Shown piece after piece: positions 45,768-52,678 of a stretch of DNA of 52,678 bases. Position 1 is the stretch's first letter, and the number at the start of each line of letters is the position of its first letter. Position numbers and translations under genes: made by a program. Location of the stretch: NCBI RefSeq assembly GCF_902388705.1, contig NZ_CABMQJ010000012.1, positions 1 through 52,678 of the forward strand. Direction: 5' to 3'. This DNA is from an uncultured Alistipes sp. (lineage in GTDB: Bacteria > Bacteroidota > Bacteroidia > Bacteroidales > Rikenellaceae). The notes beneath the pieces are model-generated. The model had not been told where the DNA came from. It was given only the letters and a program-made list of their open reading frames with translations, and ran no database searches.

Positions 45768-47339
45768 TTACTGTTTTTCGTTTTCGGGCCCGATTTTAAT
45801 CTGGCGGAACAGGATGCTCAATTCGGCAATCAGCAGCGCCGTGAACAGGACGAGGAAGATGACGAACGTGGCCGTTACGGAGGTGCTGCCGATTTTCGAC
45901 GCCGCGATGCCCACGGGCATCAAATCCTGAATGGCCCACGGTTGCCGTCCGACCTCGGCCAGCACCCATCCGGCCTGCGAGGCGAGGTAGGCCAGCGGAA
46001 TCGACCAGATGGCGACCCACAGCAGCCAGCGTTTGCCGGCCAGCCTGTCCCGGCGGTTGAGCCACCATACCAGTCCCAGCAGCAGGATGAAGAAGCAACC
46101 TGCGCCGACCATCACGCGGAACGAGTAGAAGAGCAGCGGCACGTTGGGAACGATGTCCTGCGGGGCGTTGAGATAGCCGTAGCCGAAATAAGCGAAGTAT
46201 TCGCGCAGGAACTCCTTGCCTTCGGGCGTCGAGGGGTCGAATTTGGCCGTGACCTCGTCGATTACCGTCCGGTCGCCCGCCTCGAGCGCAGCACGGTAGC
46301 GGGCCAGCTCGCCCACGGCGAGGCGTCCGCGCTCCATTTTTTCCGAGGCCGACATCACGCCGTACTCCTCGTTGCCGTCCACCAGGTCGTTGATGCCTGC
46401 CACATAGGCGTCGGCGTCACGGAAGCTCATGATGGAGAGCAGTTTCGGGATGTCGATTTTGAAGTAGAATGCGTCCTCGTTCGAGGTGCGCTCCGCTTCG
46501 GGCTTCACGATCCCGATAGCCGTCAGGGGCGCACCCTGCTGTCCGTCGTACAGCGCCTCCATGGCGGCGAGCTTCATCGGTTGCACGCGGGCGATGACGG
46601 CGCCCGACTTGTCGCCCGTCATGGCCGTGACGAGTGCGAAGACGAAGCCGAAAGCCGAGGCGATGGCGATGCTTTTGCGGGCCATCTCCCGTTCGCGGCC
46701 TTTCAGCAGGTACCAGGCGCTGACGCCCACGACGAAGAGCGCCGCCAGTACGAACGACGAAGTAATCGTGTGGAAGAATTTGTTCATCGCCACGGGCGAG
46801 AAGAGCACGTCCCAGAACGAGGTCATCTCGTTGCGCACGGTCGCGAGGTTGAACGTACAGCCTACGGGGTACTGCATCCACGCGTTGGCGACCAGTATCC
46901 ACAACGCCGAGAGGTTGGCCCCGATGGCCGTGAGCCACGTCGCCGTGAGGTGGAAGCCTTTGGAAACCTTGTTCCAGCCGAAGAACATGACGGCGATGAA
47001 GGTGCTCTCCATGAAGAAAGCCATGATGCCCTCGACGGCCAGCGGTGCGCCGAAGATGTCGCCTACGAAATGCGAGTAGTTCGACCAGTTGGTGCCGAAC
47101 TCGAATTCGAGGATGATGCCCGTGGCAACTCCGATGGCGAAGTTGATGCCGAACAGGCGCATCCAGAATTTGGTCGTGCGTTTCCAGAATGCGTCGCCCG
47201 TGCGGACATAAAGGGTTTCCATGATGGCGATGATGAACCCCAGTCCCAGCGTGAGCGGAACGAAAAGCCAGTGGTATATGGCCGTCATGGCGAATTGCGC
47301 ACGCGACCAGTCGACTGTTTGCAGGTAATCCGATAACAT
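45768..47339 (-). CDS. cydA: Cytochrome bd quinol oxidase subunit I
   Basis: 523 residues. Carries hemes b558, b595 and d. The N-terminus DWSRAQFAMTAIYHWLFVPL supplies the heme ligand His23 (E. coli H19). Further helices include FAIGVATGIILEFEFGTNW, AVEGIMAFFMESTFI with conserved Glu, and the second heme His in VAMNKFFHTITSSF. The Q-loop region (about 235-345) is of intermediate length. GWVLAEVGRQPW, a strict CydA signature, is near residue 460. Middle gene of the DUF4492-cydA-cydB operon. Confidence 0.96.
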   Translation of the reverse strand: MLSDYLQTVDWSRAQFAMTAIYHWLFVPLTLGLGFIIAIMETLYVRTGDAFWKRTTKFWMRLFGINFAIGVATGIILEFEFGTNWSNYSHFVGDIFGAPLAVEGIMAFFMESTFIAVMFFGWNKVSKGFHLTATWLTAIGANLSALWILVANAWMQYPVGCTFNLATVRNEMTSFWDVLFSPVAMNKFFHTITSSFVLAALFVVGVSAWYLLKGREREMARKSIAIASAFGFVFALVTAMTGDKSGAVIARVQPMKLAAMEALYDGQQGAPLTAIGIVKPEAERTSNEDAFYFKIDIPKLLSIMSFRDADAYVAGINDLVDGNEEYGVMSASEKMERGRLAVGELARYRAALEAGDRTVIDEVTAKFDPSTPEGKEFLREYFAYFGYGYLNAPQDIVPNVPLLFYSFRVMVGAGCFFILLLGLVWWLNRRDRLAGKRWLLWVAIWSIPLAYLASQAGWVLAEVGRQPWAIQDLMPVGIAASKIGSTSVTATFVIFLVLFTALLIAELSILFRQIKIGPENEKQ

Positions 47340-47348
47340 ATCTGAAAG

Positions 47349-47561
47349 TTATTTTTCGGGGGTTAGTTCTTTCATGACCGAGCGGCTGCGCTCTTCGGGG
47401 CTCTGCCCGGCGAGGAAGTCGGGGAAGAAGAAAATCTTGAGGATTGCGAACAGGATGAACAGTTTGACGAGGATGATGGCCCACAGGGTTTTGCCCACGG
47501 TCATGCCGCGGAATCCGTCGATGTAGAACCGAACAACCTTTTTGAGAGTCTGAACCGCCAT
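47349..47561 (-). CDS. DUF4492 small membrane protein, first gene of the cyd operon
   Basis: 70 residues: an amphipathic basic N-terminus (MAVQTLKKVVRFYIDGFRGM), one hydrophobic helix (TLWAIILVKLFILFAILKIFFF, about 25-46) and a charged tail (SPEERSRSVMKELTPEK). Its stop is 9 bp before the cydA start. DUF4492 genes are regularly found next to cydAB. By position and form it could be a small accessory subunit comparable to CydX, but that function has not been shown. Confidence 0.88.
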   Translation of the reverse strand: MAVQTLKKVVRFYIDGFRGMTVGKTLWAIILVKLFILFAILKIFFFPDFLAGQSPEERSRSVMKELTPEK

Positions 47562-47586
47562 TTTGCGTTAAGTGAGTATGTTTTAT

Positions 47587-47616
47587 CAAAGTTAGGCAAA
47601 ATATCGGAAATACAAA
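47587..47616 (-). promoter_or_regulatory. Promoter of the DUF4492-cydAB operon
   Basis: On the minus strand TTTG (47613-47616), 18-bp spacer, TAACTTTG (47587-47594), 26 bp before the DUF4492 start. Confidence 0.7.
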
Positions 47617-47709
47617 AAGGGCGGGGCCCGAAAAGCCGCACTTACCTATCATCCGGCCGGAAAAGGCTACCTGCGGCGCCGGGCATGCGGGTTTTTTATA
47701 AGTTTTTCG

Positions 47710-47717
47710 TATTTTTG
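47710..47717 (+). promoter_or_regulatory. -7-like motif immediately before nhaC
   Basis: TATTTTTG fits TAnnTTTG but ends only 8 bp before the ATG at 47726, so a transcript from it would be leaderless or nearly so. No clear -33 element. Confidence 0.4.
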
Positions 47718-47725
47718 CCGCTTGT

Positions 47726-49222
47726 ATGGTTAATGAGAATCCGAATCTGAAAGACAACCGGGCGAAACTGCCCGCGGCGTGGGTGTCCGCCGTGCCGCTG
47801 GCGGTGCTGACGCTGCTCCTGTACGTGGTCATCCGCGGTTTCGGGGGCGATGCGATCAACGGCGGTAGCCAAATCGCCCTGCTGTCGGCCACGTCGGTCT
47901 GCGTGATGCTCTCGATCGGCATCTACCGTTGCAAATGGTCGGTGCTGGAAGAGGCGATTATCGACAATATCCGCGCCTCGGCGTCGGCCATCGTCATTTT
48001 GCTGCTTATCGGCGCCATCGCCGGGTCGTGGATGGTGAGCGGCGTGGTGCCGACGATGATTTACTACGGGCTGAAAATCCTGCATCCCTCGTTTTTCCTC
48101 GTCGCCTCGTGCCTGATTTGCGCCGGGGTGTCGCTTATGACCGGCAGTTCGTGGACGACCATCGCCACCATCGGCGTGGCGCTGATGGGCATCGGGCAGG
48201 CCATGGGTTTTCCCGAGGGGTGGATCGCCGGCGCGATTATCTCGGGCGCCTACTTCGGCGACAAACTCTCGCTGCTTTCCGACACCACGGTGCTGGCCTC
48301 GTCGACTGTCGGCGTGCCGATTTTCACGCATATCCGGTATATGCTCTACACGACCATCCCGTCGTTCGTCATCGCACTGGCGGTCTTTATCGTCGCGGGA
48401 CTGATGCTGGACCATACAGGGGGTGCGCACGCCGGGCTCTACGCCGATTCGCTGCGCGCCGCGTTCCGCATTACGCCGTGGCTGCTGCTGGTACCCGTAG
48501 CCACGGGCGTGCTGATTGTGCGCAAGCTGCCGGCCATCGTGACGCTTTTCTGCGCGGCGGTCTTCGCCTGTGTCGCCATGCTGCTGGCCCAACCCGAAAT
48601 GGTGGCGAAAGTGGCGGGCGTCGGAAGCCTCGATTTCATGTCGGGGTTCAAGGGCGTGCTGATGAGCTGCTTCGGCCCGACGGCGATTCCGACCGGAAGT
48701 CCCCACCTGGACGAGCTGGTCGCCACGCGCGGCATGGCGGGCATGCTCAATACCGTGTGGTTAATCATCTGCGCCATGTGCTTCGGCGGCGTGATGACGG
48801 GCAGCGGCATGCTGCGTTCGCTGACCGCTATCTTCCTGCGTTTCGTCCGCCGTACGTTCTCGACCGTGGCCTCGACCGTCGGCGCGGGTATCTTTTTCAA
48901 CCTCTGCACCGCCGACCAGTATATCTCGATTATCCTGTCGGGGCGCCTGTTCCGTGAACTTTATGCCGAGCGGGGGCTCGAGCCGCGACTGTTGAGCCGC
49001 TCGGTCGAGGATTCCGCCACGGTGTGCTCGGTGCTCGTGCCGTGGAACTCGTGCGGCATGACGCAGGCCACGGTGCTCGGGGTTTCGACTTTCGTCTATA
49101 TGCCTTACTGTATTTTCAATATCGTCAGCCCGCTGATGTCGCTCGTCGTGGCGGCTGCGGGCTGGAAAATTAAAAAGGCCGCAGGAACTGCCGGCCGCCG
49201 TCCTGATTATGGAAAAGAATAG
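47726..49222 (+). CDS. nhaC: NhaC-family Na+/H+ antiporter
   Basis: 498 residues with about 11-12 membrane helices. NhaC features: ASAIVILLLIGAIAGSWMVS, the GVSLMTGSSWTTIATIGVAL core, GAIISGAYFGDKLSLLSDTT with charged residues for ion binding, and NLCTADQYISIILSGRLF in the second half. Exchanges sodium for protons, or malate/lactate in some relatives. It is a second sodium antiporter besides NhaA at 3 kb, from an unrelated family. Its 3' end overlaps the next gene by 14 bp. Confidence 0.92.
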   Translation: MVNENPNLKDNRAKLPAAWVSAVPLAVLTLLLYVVIRGFGGDAINGGSQIALLSATSVCVMLSIGIYRCKWSVLEEAIIDNIRASASAIVILLLIGAIAGSWMVSGVVPTMIYYGLKILHPSFFLVASCLICAGVSLMTGSSWTTIATIGVALMGIGQAMGFPEGWIAGAIISGAYFGDKLSLLSDTTVLASSTVGVPIFTHIRYMLYTTIPSFVIALAVFIVAGLMLDHTGGAHAGLYADSLRAAFRITPWLLLVPVATGVLIVRKLPAIVTLFCAAVFACVAMLLAQPEMVAKVAGVGSLDFMSGFKGVLMSCFGPTAIPTGSPHLDELVATRGMAGMLNTVWLIICAMCFGGVMTGSGMLRSLTAIFLRFVRRTFSTVASTVGAGIFFNLCTADQYISIILSGRLFRELYAERGLEPRLLSRSVEDSATVCSVLVPWNSCGMTQATVLGVSTFVYMPYCIFNIVSPLMSLVVAAAGWKIKKAAGTAGRRPDYGKE

Positions 49223-49871
49223 GAATACCGATTTGGTCATCTTTGACCTCGACGGCACGCTGCTCAATACGATCGGCGATTTGGCCGTCGCGTGCAACGC
49301 CGTATTGGCCCTGCGCGGACTGCCGCAGCATACTTACGACCAGTACTGTCATTTCGTGGGCAACGGCATCATGCGCCTGGTGGAGCGGGCGCTGCCCGAA
49401 GAGCTGCGTACGCCCTATACGGTTGCGGCCGTGCGCGCCGACTTCGTGAAATACTACACGGAGCATATCGACACCCATACCGAGCCATACGAAGGTATTC
49501 CGGAGCTGGTGGACGGGCTCGTGCAGCGGGGTATCCGCATGGCCGTGGCTTCGAACAAGTTCCAGGCAGGAACCGAGAAGCTCGTCCGCCTGTTTTTTCC
49601 CGGCGTGGAGTTCGCCGTGGTGTTCGGACAGCGCGAGGGCGTGCCCCTGAAACCCGATCCTGCGGTGGTGGGGGAGATACTCTCGCTCACGGGCGCGGCG
49701 AAAGAGCGGGTGCTTTACGTGGGCGATTCGGGCGTGGACATTCAGACCGCAGCCGCAGCCGGTGTCCGGTCTGTGGGCGTTACGTGGGGATTCCGCGATC
49801 GTGCGGAACTCGAAGAGGCGGGCGCGCAGCATATCGTCGACACGCCCGGGGAAATTTTCGAGTTGCTTTAG
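49209..49871 (+). CDS. gph: HAD-superfamily phosphatase, phosphoglycolate phosphatase-like
   Basis: 220 residues. Motif I DLVIFDLDGTLLNT gives nucleophile D13 and acid/base D15. The cap domain follows at about 22-90. Motif II VASNKFQ, motif III Lys in PLKPDP, and motif IV VGDSGVDIQTAAAAG complete the active site. The PDP-KP and GVTWGFR segments are those of Gph-type enzymes that remove 2-phosphoglycolate, but other small phosphoesters are possible. The start overlaps the end of nhaC by 14 bp, so the two are translationally coupled. Confidence 0.88.
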   Translation: MEKNRNTDLVIFDLDGTLLNTIGDLAVACNAVLALRGLPQHTYDQYCHFVGNGIMRLVERALPEELRTPYTVAAVRADFVKYYTEHIDTHTEPYEGIPELVDGLVQRGIRMAVASNKFQAGTEKLVRLFFPGVEFAVVFGQREGVPLKPDPAVVGEILSLTGAAKERVLYVGDSGVDIQTAAAAGVRSVGVTWGFRDRAELEEAGAQHIVDTPGEIFELL

Positions 49872-49934
49872 GCAGCCTCTTTCGTACCTGCCGGGCGGTG
49901 TTTTCCCGTTTCCCGAAATTTTTATGCCGTGGAA

Positions 49935-49966
49935 TTTGCTTATTACCGGACGGCTTCCTATATTTG
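49935..49966 (+). promoter_or_regulatory. Promoter of the TetR-family gene
   Basis: TTTG (49935-49938), 20-bp spacer, TATATTTG (49959-49966). Its -7 end and the expected start site (about 49973) lie within the operator-like site 49965-49982. Confidence 0.75.
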
Positions 49967-49982
49967 TTCCCGATTAGTAACA
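49965..49982. promoter_or_regulatory. Operator-like site at the TetR promoter
   Basis: TGTTCCCGATTAGTAACA, an imperfect 7-4-7 palindrome, identical at 15 of 18 positions to the perfect palindrome at 50623-50640. It overlaps the -7 element and start site, as expected for autorepression. Confidence 0.6.
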
Positions 49983-49988
49983 TATGAA

Positions 49989-50591
49989 ATGATAAACGGG
50001 AAAACGGAACGGGACAGGGAGGCGACGGAGCGGCGTTTGCTGGAGGCGGTCGGCGACGAGATTCGCGAAAACGGGTTCGAGCGGCTCGGCATCAATGCGG
50101 TCGCGGCCCGCTCGGGGGTGTCGAAGATACTTATATACCGCTATTTCGGCTCGCTCGAAGGGCTGATGGCGGCCTACATCCGCCGGCACGATTTCTGGAT
50201 TAATTTTCAGGACGGCATCCCTGCCCGGGAAGAGCTGCCCGCTTTCCTGAAAAAGACGTTCCGCGACCAAATCGGGCAGCTGCGCGGCAATCCGACGCTG
50301 AAGCGGCTGTACCGCTGGGAACTGTCGTCGGACAACGAACTGATTGTAAAGCTGCGGGAGCAGCGCGAACGAATCGGTATGGAGCGCATACGCGAGGTCT
50401 GCCTGCGCTCGGGACATGCCGAAGAGGAGATTGCGGTGCTGGCGGCTTTCCTGACGGCTTCGGTGACTTACCTGGTGCTGCTGGGGGAGTTCTGCCCCGT
50501 TTACAACGGGATTCCGATTGCGGAAGATGCGGGGTGGGAGCGCATCGGCCGGGGAATCGACAAACTTGTCGATTTATTTTTCCATATGTGA
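49989..50591 (+). CDS. TetR-family transcriptional regulator
   Basis: 200 residues from ATG 49989. An upstream in-frame ATG at 49929 precedes the promoter and is rejected. The N-terminal DNA-binding domain has LLEAVGDEIRENGFERLGIN and the helix-turn-helix VAARSGVSKILIYRYFGS (38-55), the standard TetR form. The helical C-terminal domain (about 65-200) is a ligand/dimer domain of no recognised specificity; ASVTYLVLLGEFCPVYNGIP lies in it. Two 18-bp operator-like sites, one on its own promoter and one before the downstream lipoprotein gene, suggest it represses itself and that pair. Confidence 0.88.
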   Translation: MINGKTERDREATERRLLEAVGDEIRENGFERLGINAVAARSGVSKILIYRYFGSLEGLMAAYIRRHDFWINFQDGIPAREELPAFLKKTFRDQIGQLRGNPTLKRLYRWELSSDNELIVKLREQRERIGMERIREVCLRSGHAEEEIAVLAAFLTASVTYLVLLGEFCPVYNGIPIAEDAGWERIGRGIDKLVDLFFHM

Positions 50592-50614
50592 CGGGCTCCG
50601 CGTCACTTTTTTTT
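50588..50614 (+). terminator. Terminator of the TetR-family gene
   Basis: A 6-bp stem GTGACG/CGTCAC with a 7-nt loop and an eight-base T-run. The stem begins within the last codons and the stop. Confidence 0.8.
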
Positions 50615-50622
50615 AAACCGAA

Positions 50623-50640
50623 TGTTACCGAATGGTAACA
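50623..50640. promoter_or_regulatory. Operator-like perfect palindrome before the lipoprotein gene
   Basis: TGTTACC-GAAT-GGTAACA, a perfect 7-4-7 inverted repeat, 18 bp before the lipoprotein start and just after the tetR terminator. Its near copy is at 49965-49982. No clear TAnnTTTG promoter is visible beside it. Confidence 0.65.
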
Positions 50641-50658
50641 AATTATTGAAACGAAAAG

Positions 50659-51378
50659 ATGAAAAAAATGATGATGATTTGGATTTTGCCGCTCGCACTC
50701 CTTTGCGGCTGCGAGAAGGATTTGGTGGTGTACGGACACGGAAGCCTGGAGGTTTCCGTCGAACAGGGCGATGCCTGGCTGCACGATTTCCCGCTGTTGC
50801 TGGGAATCAAAAAGAAGAATCCGCCGCAGATAGCGGTCTGGTTGGAGGACACGGAGGGCAACTACCTCGCGACGGTTTACGCAAGTCATAAAATCGCCAC
50901 CCGGTCGTGGCTGGCGGCCGGCGGAAACCGCCGCCGGGAGGCTTTGCCGCACTGGTGCCATTGCCGGGGTGTGCGCTATCCGGACGGACTGTACCTGCCG
51001 ACCGAGGAGGAGCCGTTGGCCGACGGCATCTCCGGGGCGACGCCCCGCGGCAGTTTCGGCGTGAAATTATGCCCGGCCGGCGGGTTGACGCGGTTCGTCG
51101 TGAAAGTCGAGGTGAACCATTCGACCGATTTCAACGAAGCCTATCCCGCGTCGGCAAAGGCGGGGGAGCCCGGTTACTCGGGCGGACGGCATGGAAGCGG
51201 CCAGCCTGCCGTGGTCTACGCCGCCGATGTCGACCTGTCGTCGGGCGTAACGGAGTTCGGGGCCGTGCTGGTCGGGCACAGCAGTCCGGACGGCAGCTCC
51301 GGGGATGTGTCCTCCGATGTTTCCGCACTTACGACGGCTTTGCGGATTGTGAAACGGATAACGGTCAGCATACGATGA
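50659..51378 (+). CDS. Lipoprotein, DUF2271-like
   Basis: 239 residues. The signal MKKMMMIWILPLALLCGC gives a lipidated Cys18. The mature part has PPQIAVWLEDTEGNYLATVYAS (about 55-76), WLAAGGNRRREALPHW, DGISGATPRGSFGVKL and FVVKVEVNHSTDFNEAYPAS, a beta-rich pattern resembling DUF2271 proteins, many of which are envelope proteins of unknown role. The tail is Ser/Asp/Gly-rich (SPDGSSGDVSSDVSA). Its stop overlaps the next start (ATGA), so the two products are made together. It is preceded by the palindrome, so likely under the TetR regulator. Family assignment is tentative. Confidence 0.7.
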   Translation: MKKMMMIWILPLALLCGCEKDLVVYGHGSLEVSVEQGDAWLHDFPLLLGIKKKNPPQIAVWLEDTEGNYLATVYASHKIATRSWLAAGGNRRREALPHWCHCRGVRYPDGLYLPTEEEPLADGISGATPRGSFGVKLCPAGGLTRFVVKVEVNHSTDFNEAYPASAKAGEPGYSGGRHGSGQPAVVYAADVDLSSGVTEFGAVLVGHSSPDGSSGDVSSDVSALTTALRIVKRITVSIR

Positions 51379-51899
51379 AAAGGTTCGTGTTGCTGCTGTT
51401 TGCGGCGTTGGCCGTGCGGGCGGCCTGCGGACAGGCGCCGCGGCGTTTTTGCTTTTCGACGGCTGTCGGTACGGGCATCGCCTTGAGCGAGCCCGCGTCC
51501 ACGCCCCTCGTCTGGCGGGTTGCGGGGTATTGTCGTGTCGGGCGGCGGTTCCTGGCGGGCGCCGGAACCGGGCTCTCCTTTTACGAAAAGACGCTGGTAC
51601 CCCTCTTTGCCGATGTGCGGCTGCTCGTTACGCGCCCCCGGCGTTTTACGCCTTATGCAGGATGTGCAGCCGGCTATGCTTTCGCTCCGGGCCGGGAGGC
51701 CAACGGCGGGGTTATGCTCAACCCCTCGGTCGGGGTGCGGTATGCGCTGCGCAGCGGGACGGAGCTGTTCCTTTCGGCCGGTTACGAAATGCAGGAACTG
51801 GAGCGGCTCAAAAAATACGCGGGTGCGCATTTTGCGGCCGAATTCGGCGAACGGCTCCGTCACGGCACCGTGCTGCTGCAGGCCGGAATCCTGTTTTAG
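51375..51899 (+). CDS. Small outer-membrane beta-barrel-like protein
   Basis: 174 residues from ATG 51375, which overlaps the upstream stop as ATGA. A signal peptide (MKRFVLLLFAALAVRAACGQA) is followed by eight or so alternating amphipathic strands (RFCFSTAVGTGIAL, RVAGYCRVGRRFLAGAGTGL, RFTPYAGCAAGYAF, LNPSVGVRYAL, ELFLSAGYEM, GTVLLQAGILF), and the chain ends in Phe as outer-membrane barrels do. No family name can be given. Coupled to the lipoprotein, it may form an envelope complex or its anchor. Confidence 0.7.
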   Translation: MKRFVLLLFAALAVRAACGQAPRRFCFSTAVGTGIALSEPASTPLVWRVAGYCRVGRRFLAGAGTGLSFYEKTLVPLFADVRLLVTRPRRFTPYAGCAAGYAFAPGREANGGVMLNPSVGVRYALRSGTELFLSAGYEMQELERLKKYAGAHFAAEFGERLRHGTVLLQAGILF

Positions 51900-51907
51900 G
51901 GACGCCG

Positions 51908-52678
51908 TCAGCAATATGCCTTTACGTCGTCGAGCGTAATCCGCTCCTCGCTCAGGATGATGAGCCGTTCGATGACGTTGCGCAGTTCGCGGATGTTGCC
52001 GCTCCACGGCATCGACTGCAGTTCGCCGAGGGCGTCCGCTTCGATGCGTTTGGGCGGGATGCGGTATTCGGTGCAGATTGCGCCGATGAAGTGGTCGACG
52101 AGCTGCGGAATGTCCTGTGCGTGTTCGCGCAGTGCCGGGACGCGCACCACGACCACCCCGATACGGTGGTAGAGGTCTTCGCGGAAATTGCCTTTCTTAA
52201 TCTCCTCGCGCAGGTTCTTGTTCGTCGCAGCGATGACGCGCACGTCCACGTCGATGTCCTTGTCGCTGCCCACGCGGCTGATTTTGTTCTCCTGCAGCGC
52301 ACGCAGTACCTTGGCCTGTGCCGCCAGCGACATGTCGCCGATTTCGTCCATGAAGAGCGTGCCGCCGTCGGCCTGCTCGAATTTGCCTTTGCGCTGTTTG
52401 ATGGCCGAGGTGAATGCGCCCCGCTCGTGGCCGAAAAGCTCGCTTTCGATCAGCTCCGAGGGAATCGCCGCGCAGTTGACTTCGACGAACGGCGCCGCGG
52501 CACGGGCGCTTTTGGCGTGCAGCCAGCGCGCCACCAGCTCCTTGCCCGTGCCGTTTTCGCCCGTAATCAGTACGCGGGCCTCGCACGGCGCGACCTTGTC
52601 TATCAGCACGCGGACGTGTTCGATTTGCGGCGAGGTGCCGATGATATGTTCCGTATGTACGCTGTGCGTGCGGCGGGT
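51908..52678 (-). CDS. Sigma-54-type AAA+ response regulator without Fis domain, partial (5' end outside window)
   Basis: 256 visible residues, open to the right edge. The AAA+ module is complete: entry IIGTSPQIEHVRVLIDKVAP, Walker A GENGTGKE, loop 1 GAFTSA, Walker B TLFMDEIGD, sensor I VIAATNKNL, Arg finger FREDLYHRI, and the WSGNIRELRNVIERL segment. The protein stops right after (ITLDDVKAYC), so it lacks the Fis-type helix-turn-helix of NtrC. GAFTSA replaces GAFTGA, the loop that contacts sigma-54. A group of Bacteroidota regulators with an N-terminal receiver domain has this same form; the receiver would lie outside the window. How it finds promoters is unclear. Confidence 0.88.
   Translation of the reverse strand, partial: TRRTHSVHTEHIIGTSPQIEHVRVLIDKVAPCEARVLITGENGTGKELVARWLHAKSARAAAPFVEVNCAAIPSELIESELFGHERGAFTSAIKQRKGKFEQADGGTLFMDEIGDMSLAAQAKVLRALQENKISRVGSDKDIDVDVRVIAATNKNLREEIKKGNFREDLYHRIGVVVVRVPALREHAQDIPQLVDHFIGAICTEYRIPPKRIEADALGELQSMPWSGNIRELRNVIERLIILSEERITLDDVKAYC

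Noticed and set aside
43344..47336. A 1330-codon open frame on the plus strand opposite the cyd operon and oxidoreductase gene
   Set aside because: It is antisense to four well-supported genes, has no recognisable domain and crosses their boundaries. High-G+C codon bias keeps such antisense frames open.
49929..49988. N-terminal extension of the TetR protein from an upstream ATG
   Set aside because: The promoter elements at 49935-49966 lie inside it, so the extension would not be transcribed from that promoter.

Overview
The window looks like a stretch of core chromosome from a high-G+C member of the Bacteroidota, most likely an Alistipes-like Rikenellaceae. The reasons are the recurring promoter form TAnnTTTG with a TTTG/TTG about 18-22 nt upstream, Bacteroidota-typical families (DUF3127, DUF4492 next to cydAB, type B L31, Cbp1-like lipoprotein, a GAFTSA-type sigma-54 activator without a Fis domain) and a G+C content well above that of Bacteroides. 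The genus is an inference. I see no insertion sequence, prophage, CRISPR array or rRNA gene.

Layout. 1-2 kb: minus-strand pyrD (cut by the left edge) and pdxB. 2-6.4 kb: an arginase/agmatinase-family gene abutting nhaA, then two FKBP-type lipoproteins. 6.4-7.4 kb: minus-strand GNAT and a DUF3127 protein with an SSB-like tail. 7.6-16 kb: a YdiJ-like FAD/Fe-S oxidoreductase, a secreted GH78 rhamnosidase, and an HTH-cupin regulator paired with an acyl-CoA ligase. 16-20.8 kb: a CAT-anticodon tRNA with a peculiar T-arm, an S1/P1 nuclease, L31, a G/T-rich spacer, a coiled-coil lipoprotein, an AraC regulator and a second GNAT. 21-34.3 kb: the central expression cluster tRNA-Thr, tRNA-Tyr, tRNA-Gly, tuf, tRNA-Trp, secE, nusG, rplKAJL, rpoB, rpoC, driven by tandem promoters and containing an attenuator-like hairpin before rpoB.

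34.5-43.4 kb: serine dehydratase, a small Tai4-like (T6SS immunity-like) protein, tRNA-Arg, a FadL porin, an aminotransferase, HU, tRNA-Ser, a DEAD-box helicase and fabI. 43.4-47.7 kb: a minus-strand operon DUF4492-cydA-cydB with an exported Gfo/Idh/MocA oxidoreductase. 47.7-52.7 kb: nhaC overlapping a HAD phosphatase, a TetR regulator with two near-identical operator-like palindromes flanking it, the lipoprotein/outer-membrane pair it probably controls, and a sigma-54-type AAA+ regulator cut by the right edge.

The best leads for something undescribed are the TetR two-operator regulon at the right end, the orphan Tai4-like protein, and two tRNAs with apparently compensated changes in the elbow or T-loop tertiary contacts. 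Most of the window is otherwise ordinary housekeeping sequence, and I do not see a complete, clearly novel multi-gene system.
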